A model generated the notes under the pieces. That model was not told where the DNA came from. It saw only the letters and a program-made list of their open reading frames with translations, and did not search any database. The position numbers and the translations under genes are program-made. From Flavobacteriales bacterium (GTDB lineage Bacteria; Bacteroidota; Bacteroidia; Flavobacteriales_E; Vicingaceae), in NCBI GenBank assembly GCA_029262915.1, contig JAJCYN010000417.1, forward strand, positions 1 to 10,620: a stretch of DNA of 10,620 nt. The letters run 5' to 3'. Below are positions 7,755 to 10,620 of this stretch, piece after piece (the stretch's first letter is position 1; the number at the start of each line of letters is the position of its first letter).

Positions 7755-8884
7755 TGGAAAGGAAAATTAAAATAGGACTGCTTGTATTTTTGTTGGCAAC
7801 TATTTTTATTCCTCTTAAAAGAAATGCATTACATTTTATAAAAACCAGACCACTTAACGGAGTTTTTGAACTAGCAGAAAAACCAGATTTATTAATTAAA
7901 AATTGGTTTAATGGTGAATACCAAGCGGACTATAGCAAATATTATGAAGACCATATTGGATTTAGAAATTTTTTTGTTAGAGTAAATAATCAAGTTCAAT
8001 ATAGTCTTTATAAAAAAACAAGATCAAACAAGACCGTTATTGGGCAAGACAATTATTTATTCGAAAGAGGATATATAGATGATTATATGGGGTATAGTTT
8101 TGTGGGGGAAGAAAGGATTGAAGGCAATATGATTAATATAAAAAGGATACAGGTTGAATTAAAAAAAGATAGCGTTACTTTACTTATGGCATTTGCTCCA
8201 GGAAAGGCGTCTTATTTTCCGGAGTATTTTCCTTCTGAGTACGATACCTCTAAAAAAACAATATCAAATTATAATTGTTATGTAGCAAAATGTAGAAAGT
8301 TCGGAGTTAATTTTATTGATTTTAATTCTTATTTCCTTTTCTTGAAAAAGGAAAACAATATTAAACTCTTTTCAAAAGGAGGTATTCATTGGGGGGAATA
8401 CGGTGTAGCAGTAGCATTGGATTCTTTATCTAAGGTTATTGAACAGATACGAGGAATAAACATGATAGATTTTGAGTATAATAAAATTGATTACCCTGAC
8501 ACTTTGTTAAAATCAGATAAAGACATTAGCGATGTTATGAATTTAATCTTTGAGCCTTCGTTTTATAGAATGCCTTACCCTAATTATATTTTTAAAAAGT
8601 CCCTAGCTTCTGTTAAGCCAAGATTATTAATTATAGGAGATAGCTATAGTTATGGAATATTAAACTCACCGATTACAAAAGAATTGTATAGAGAGATTGA
8701 ATTTTGGTATTATAATAGAGACATTAAACCAAAAAGAAAAGATGGAATTAATAAGGTTGACTCGATTGATGTAAAAGAAAGTATGAAGCAATTTGATGTG
8801 GTATTAATGCTATATACTGAAACAAATTTATGTAGGTTTGATTTTGGTTTTATAGATTGCTACAATAAGACAATTATTAATTGA
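7754..8884 (+). CDS. AlgX/AlgJ-like (SGNH/DHHW-type) O-acyltransfer protein, copy 1, probably C-terminally truncated
   Basis: A 376-residue exported protein with an N-terminal anchor or uncleaved signal (residues 5-20, then basic and polar residues). It is the expected periplasmic partner of the upstream MBOAT, completing O-acyl transfer to a glycan. Family marks: PLNGVFELAEKP (33-44), WFNGEYQ (51-57), EDHIGFRN (65-72), GGIHWGEYG (209-217) with candidate catalytic His212, IIGDSYSYG (293-301) with the nucleophile-type Ser297, and TETNLCRFDFGF (355-366). In AlgX/AlgJ the His belongs to a DxHW motif; here the Asp position is Gly, as it is in copy 2. The protein stops soon after the FDFGF motif, about 50 residues earlier than copy 2. 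A plausible continuation lies in another frame (8881-8991), suggesting a frameshift. The start is fixed by TAATG overlap with the MBOAT stop. Confidence 0.85.
   Translation: MERKIKIGLLVFLLATIFIPLKRNALHFIKTRPLNGVFELAEKPDLLIKNWFNGEYQADYSKYYEDHIGFRNFFVRVNNQVQYSLYKKTRSNKTVIGQDNYLFERGYIDDYMGYSFVGEERIEGNMINIKRIQVELKKDSVTLLMAFAPGKASYFPEYFPSEYDTSKKTISNYNCYVAKCRKFGVNFIDFNSYFLFLKKENNIKLFSKGGIHWGEYGVAVALDSLSKVIEQIRGINMIDFEYNKIDYPDTLLKSDKDISDVMNLIFEPSFYRMPYPNYIFKKSLASVKPRLLIIGDSYSYGILNSPITKELYREIEFWYYNRDIKPKRKDGINKVDSIDVKESMKQFDVVLMLYTETNLCRFDFGFIDCYNKTIIN
7850..7924 (+). repeat. High-identity patch shared by the two AlgJ-like genes
   Basis: These 75 bases match 9134-9208 at 68 positions. They encode residues 33-57 of both proteins (22/25 identical), including EKPxLLIKNWFNGEYQ. 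The next 32 residues fall to about 14 identities, so similarity between the paralogues is concentrated here. Strong selection on this segment or gene conversion could explain it. Confidence 0.8.
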
Positions 8885-8991
8885 AAACGAATACAAATAG
8901 ATATGTGTATTGTTTGGGGAAGCAGAAATATATAAATAAACTTAGGAAGTTTATAAAAATTAAGTTTACTAGCTTTAGTTCAGGTTTTTAA
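8881..8991 (+). pseudogene. Out-of-frame C-terminal tail of AlgJ-like copy 1
   Basis: After the copy 1 stop, a different frame is open from 8881 to a TAA at 8989-8991 and encodes NRYVYCLGKQKYINKLRKF. Copy 2 has NRWVRYYLDRIRSDKEWYKL at the matching place. Counting from the shared TTTGGT to the shared AATAGAT gives 54 intervening bases in copy 1 and 52 in copy 2. A two-base gain in copy 1 is just what would move frame 2 into the frame of this tail. Similarity past the NR-aromatic-Val match is weak, so this is a suggestion. A sequencing error would give the same picture. Confidence 0.4.
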
Positions 8992-9037
8992 GAAAGGAAT
9001 ATGGATTTAGTCCGTTTATTTATTTTAGATTTTAAAA
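8885..9037 (+). other. Degenerate spacer between the AlgJ-like paralogues
   Basis: This 153-base interval holds the out-of-frame tail of copy 1 (to 8991) and the MBOAT relic (9002-9035), which together account for nearly all of it. No terminator or promoter is recognised, so copy 2 is probably transcribed from upstream. Confidence 0.6.
9002..9035 (+). pseudogene. Relic of the MBOAT gene 3' end
   Basis: These 34 bases match the last 34 bases of the intact MBOAT gene (7721-7754) at 33 positions and keep its reading phase. They encode G-F-S-P-F-I-Y-F-R-F followed by the same TAA stop; the only change makes Asn into Ser. No MBOAT sequence can be traced upstream in this frame, where a stop occurs at 8976. 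It sits directly before AlgJ-like copy 2, just as the true MBOAT end sits before copy 1. It is the scar of a tandem duplication or of a deleted second MBOAT gene. Confidence 0.85.
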
Positions 9038-10318
9038 TTGAGAAAAACGATTAAGAAAATATTACTTATAATATTATTGGTGTTTTTCTTTATTCCACTT
9101 AGTCAGTGTTGGTTTTCATACATAAACGAAGAGCCACTTAATGGGGTTTTTGATCTAACAGAAAAACCAGAGTTATTAATTAAAAATTGGTTTAATGGGG
9201 AATATCAAAACCAATATAATGATTATTTTAATGATCACTTAGGAGTAAGATCAGTTTTTATTAGAACATACAACCAAGTCCAACTCAGCATTTTTAATAA
9301 AATTAATAAAAAAGTTGTCGTTAATGGAACTAATGGAATACTATATGACGAACGTTATATAAAAACTTCTTTAGGAGATGATTTTTTGGGAGCAAAACGG
9401 ATAAAACAAAAGGTAATATCTATTAAATCTTTAAAAAACAATTTGGAGCGAGATGGTAAAAGACTGTTGGTTATTATAGCTCCAAATAAAGCACGTTATT
9501 ATAATAAAGAAATACCAAGTTATTATAAGATAACAGACACAACGAATTACAAAATCTTTTTAAACTTGTTTAAAAAAAACAAAATCGATTTTATTGATTT
9601 TAATACTTGGTTTTTACAACAAAAAAGTAAAATAAATTTTAATTTAATCCCCAAATATGGAACTCATTGGAGCGAATTTGGATCTTTTTTGGCTGCTGAC
9701 TCTATTGTTAAATACTGTAATCAAAACTATAATTATAACCTTCCTCAATATGTGGTAGATTCAATCGAAGTTACGGGTATACCAAGGTCAACAGACTATG
9801 ATGTTGGAGAAACATTAAACCTTTGGACACCACTAAATGATGAAAAATATATCTACGCACATACTAGGGTTGAAAAAGACTTAACCCAAACTAAGAAAAA
9901 ATTGTTAGTTATTTCAGATAGTTTTTTTGAACAAATGCATAGAACAGCATTTGCTTCTGAAATATTTAATATGAGTGGGTTTTGGTATTATAATAAACAG
10001 GTTAAGTATCAAGAAAAAAGTACGCGAAATAAAACGATAGAGGATTTAAATTTAACGCTTCCGAAAACAGATTTGGTTATTATAATGATAACGGAATGGA
10101 ATTTATTTAGAATAGGCTTTGGTGTAGTTGAAGAAATCAATAGTTTTTATTCAGGAGAAAAGATAGAGAATAGATGGGTAAGGTATTATTTGGACAGAAT
10201 TAGATCAGATAAAGAATGGTACAAATTAGTAAAAGATCAAGCCAAGGTCTCTAATGTTAATGTAGATACGATGTTGCTTATTAATGCTAAAAATATGGCT
10301 CAGAATAAAAAAGAATAA
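9038..10318 (+). CDS. AlgX/AlgJ-like (SGNH/DHHW-type) O-acyltransfer protein, copy 2
   Basis: A 426-residue paralogue of the preceding AlgJ-like protein with an N-terminal membrane anchor (residues 6-20). Matching segments: PLNGVFDLTEKP (33-44), WFNGEYQ (51-57), NDHLGVRS (65-72), KYGTHWSEFG (206-215) with His210, VISDSFFEQ (291-299) and ITEWNLFRIGFG (351-362). The nucleophile motif is SDS, not GDS; Ser295 itself is kept. Unlike copy 1 it retains a full C-terminus with RIRSDKEWYKLVKDQAK and INAKNM. The start is unusual: an in-frame TAG at 9026 limits the N-terminus, no ATG is available, and TTG at 9038 aligns with the copy 1 start (ATT at 9029 is the alternative). It lies 153 bases after copy 1, and a 3' scrap of MBOAT precedes it. 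It probably serves the same MBOAT or has a divided role with copy 1. Confidence 0.85.
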   Translation: MRKTIKKILLIILLVFFFIPLSQCWFSYINEEPLNGVFDLTEKPELLIKNWFNGEYQNQYNDYFNDHLGVRSVFIRTYNQVQLSIFNKINKKVVVNGTNGILYDERYIKTSLGDDFLGAKRIKQKVISIKSLKNNLERDGKRLLVIIAPNKARYYNKEIPSYYKITDTTNYKIFLNLFKKNKIDFIDFNTWFLQQKSKINFNLIPKYGTHWSEFGSFLAADSIVKYCNQNYNYNLPQYVVDSIEVTGIPRSTDYDVGETLNLWTPLNDEKYIYAHTRVEKDLTQTKKKLLVISDSFFEQMHRTAFASEIFNMSGFWYYNKQVKYQEKSTRNKTIEDLNLTLPKTDLVIIMITEWNLFRIGFGVVEEINSFYSGEKIENRWVRYYLDRIRSDKEWYKLVKDQAKVSNVNVDTMLLINAKNMAQNKKE

Positions 10319-10367
10319 TATTTTTAGTTTACATTGTTTGCAAAAGGAATTGTTAGAAATTTAATTT

Positions 10368-10620
10368 ATGAAAGTCTTTCTTCTAGTTATAAAAAAGAAT
10401 AAAGGTGTAATTTTTGTCACATTAATATTTGGAATTGTTTTCGGTTTAATTTCTATTATAAACCACTATAATTTCAGAACTAATGCTGGTGATTTAGGCA
10501 TTTACAATCAAGCAATTTATGATTATGCCCATTTTCGATTTAACTCTAATACGCTTTGGTTTGGAACTAAGATAGAAAGAATGTTAACGGCTCACTTTGC
10601 CCTTCTTCAAGTACTGATAT
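10368..10620 (+). CDS. DUF2079-like polytopic membrane protein, 5' part (cut by window edge)
   Basis: An ATG at 10368 opens a frame that runs off the right edge (84 codons visible). The start is MKVFLLVIKKNKG, then a membrane helix (about residues 14-31). An outer-loop segment follows: AGDLGIYNQAIYDY (40-53, with Asp42 in the position of the conserved Asp of GT-C-like enzymes), and then LTAHFALLQVLI (73-84). The D-x-G-x-x-x-Q motif followed by an H-F segment is the pattern I associate with DUF2079. Its function is not established; it is probably related to lipid-linked sugar transfer. It starts 49 bases after copy 2 in the same direction and probably belongs to the same glycan locus. The family call rests on the N-terminus only. 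Confidence 0.7.
   Translation, partial: MKVFLLVIKKNKGVIFVTLIFGIVFGLISIINHYNFRTNAGDLGIYNQAIYDYAHFRFNSNTLWFGTKIERMLTAHFALLQVLI

Noticed and set aside
4826..10337. Shared 11-mer TTTACATTGTT upstream of the DUF6056-like (4826) and DUF2079-like (10328) genes
   Set aside because: A match of this length between two places in a 10-kb AT-rich window is expected by chance, and the distances to the starts differ.
1..10620. tRNA, rRNA, CRISPR array or insertion sequence
   Set aside because: No cloverleaf-like sequence, regularly spaced repeat series, transposase motif or terminal inverted repeats with target duplications were seen.

Overview
The window looks like a chromosomal segment of a low-GC member of the Bacteroidota, most likely a flavobacterium-like lineage. 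The evidence is the very AT-rich composition, the near absence of Shine-Dalgarno motifs before starts, the gene order (DUF4175-type coiled-coil protein, HATPase, ybeY, mnmG), and a YbeY whose third metal-ligand position is Asp instead of His. The assignment is inferred from the sequence, not from a database search.

Region 1 (1-4591) is a tightly packed housekeeping block on the + strand. It starts with the 3' part of a large Lys/Glu/Met-rich coiled-coil protein, open at the left edge. An RsbW/HATPase_c_2-type ATP-binding protein overlaps it by 4 bases (ATGA), the endoribonuclease YbeY overlaps that by one base (TAATG), and mnmG follows after 32 bases. mnmG is bracketed by two identical, same-orientation 16-mers, TGTTCCACGTGAAACA, at 2701 and 4596. 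Both fit the ParB-binding parS consensus TGTTNCACGTGAAACA and sit inside a 24-base exact direct repeat. This suggests the segment lies in the centromere-like, origin-proximal part of the chromosome.

Region 2 (4592-4853) is a 262-base AT-rich spacer that holds the second parS-like site and a long imperfect palindrome (4652-4710). No RNA gene or clear terminator is visible.

Region 3 (4854-10620) is an accessory cell-envelope or polysaccharide locus, also all on +. It encodes a polytopic DUF6056-like membrane protein, an MBOAT (AlgI/PatA-type) membrane O-acyltransferase, two paralogous AlgX/AlgJ-like (SGNH/DHHW-type) exported proteins, and the start of a DUF2079-like membrane protein cut by the right edge. 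The likely joint role is O-acylation of a secreted glycan: MBOAT moves acyl groups across the inner membrane and the AlgJ-like proteins act on the periplasmic side. The DUF6056 and DUF2079 proteins may be glycan-handling GT-C-like enzymes.

The most interesting structure is in the paralogue pair. Just before the second AlgJ-like gene lies a 34-base relic of the MBOAT 3' end (33/34 identical, still encoding the terminal GFxPFIYFRF-stop). The second gene therefore arose by duplication of an [MBOAT tail + algJ-like] unit, or by loss of a second MBOAT gene. The first AlgJ-like copy has lost its C-terminus, apparently by a small frameshift. The second keeps the C-terminus but has SDS in place of the GDS nucleophile motif. 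Neither copy looks fully standard.
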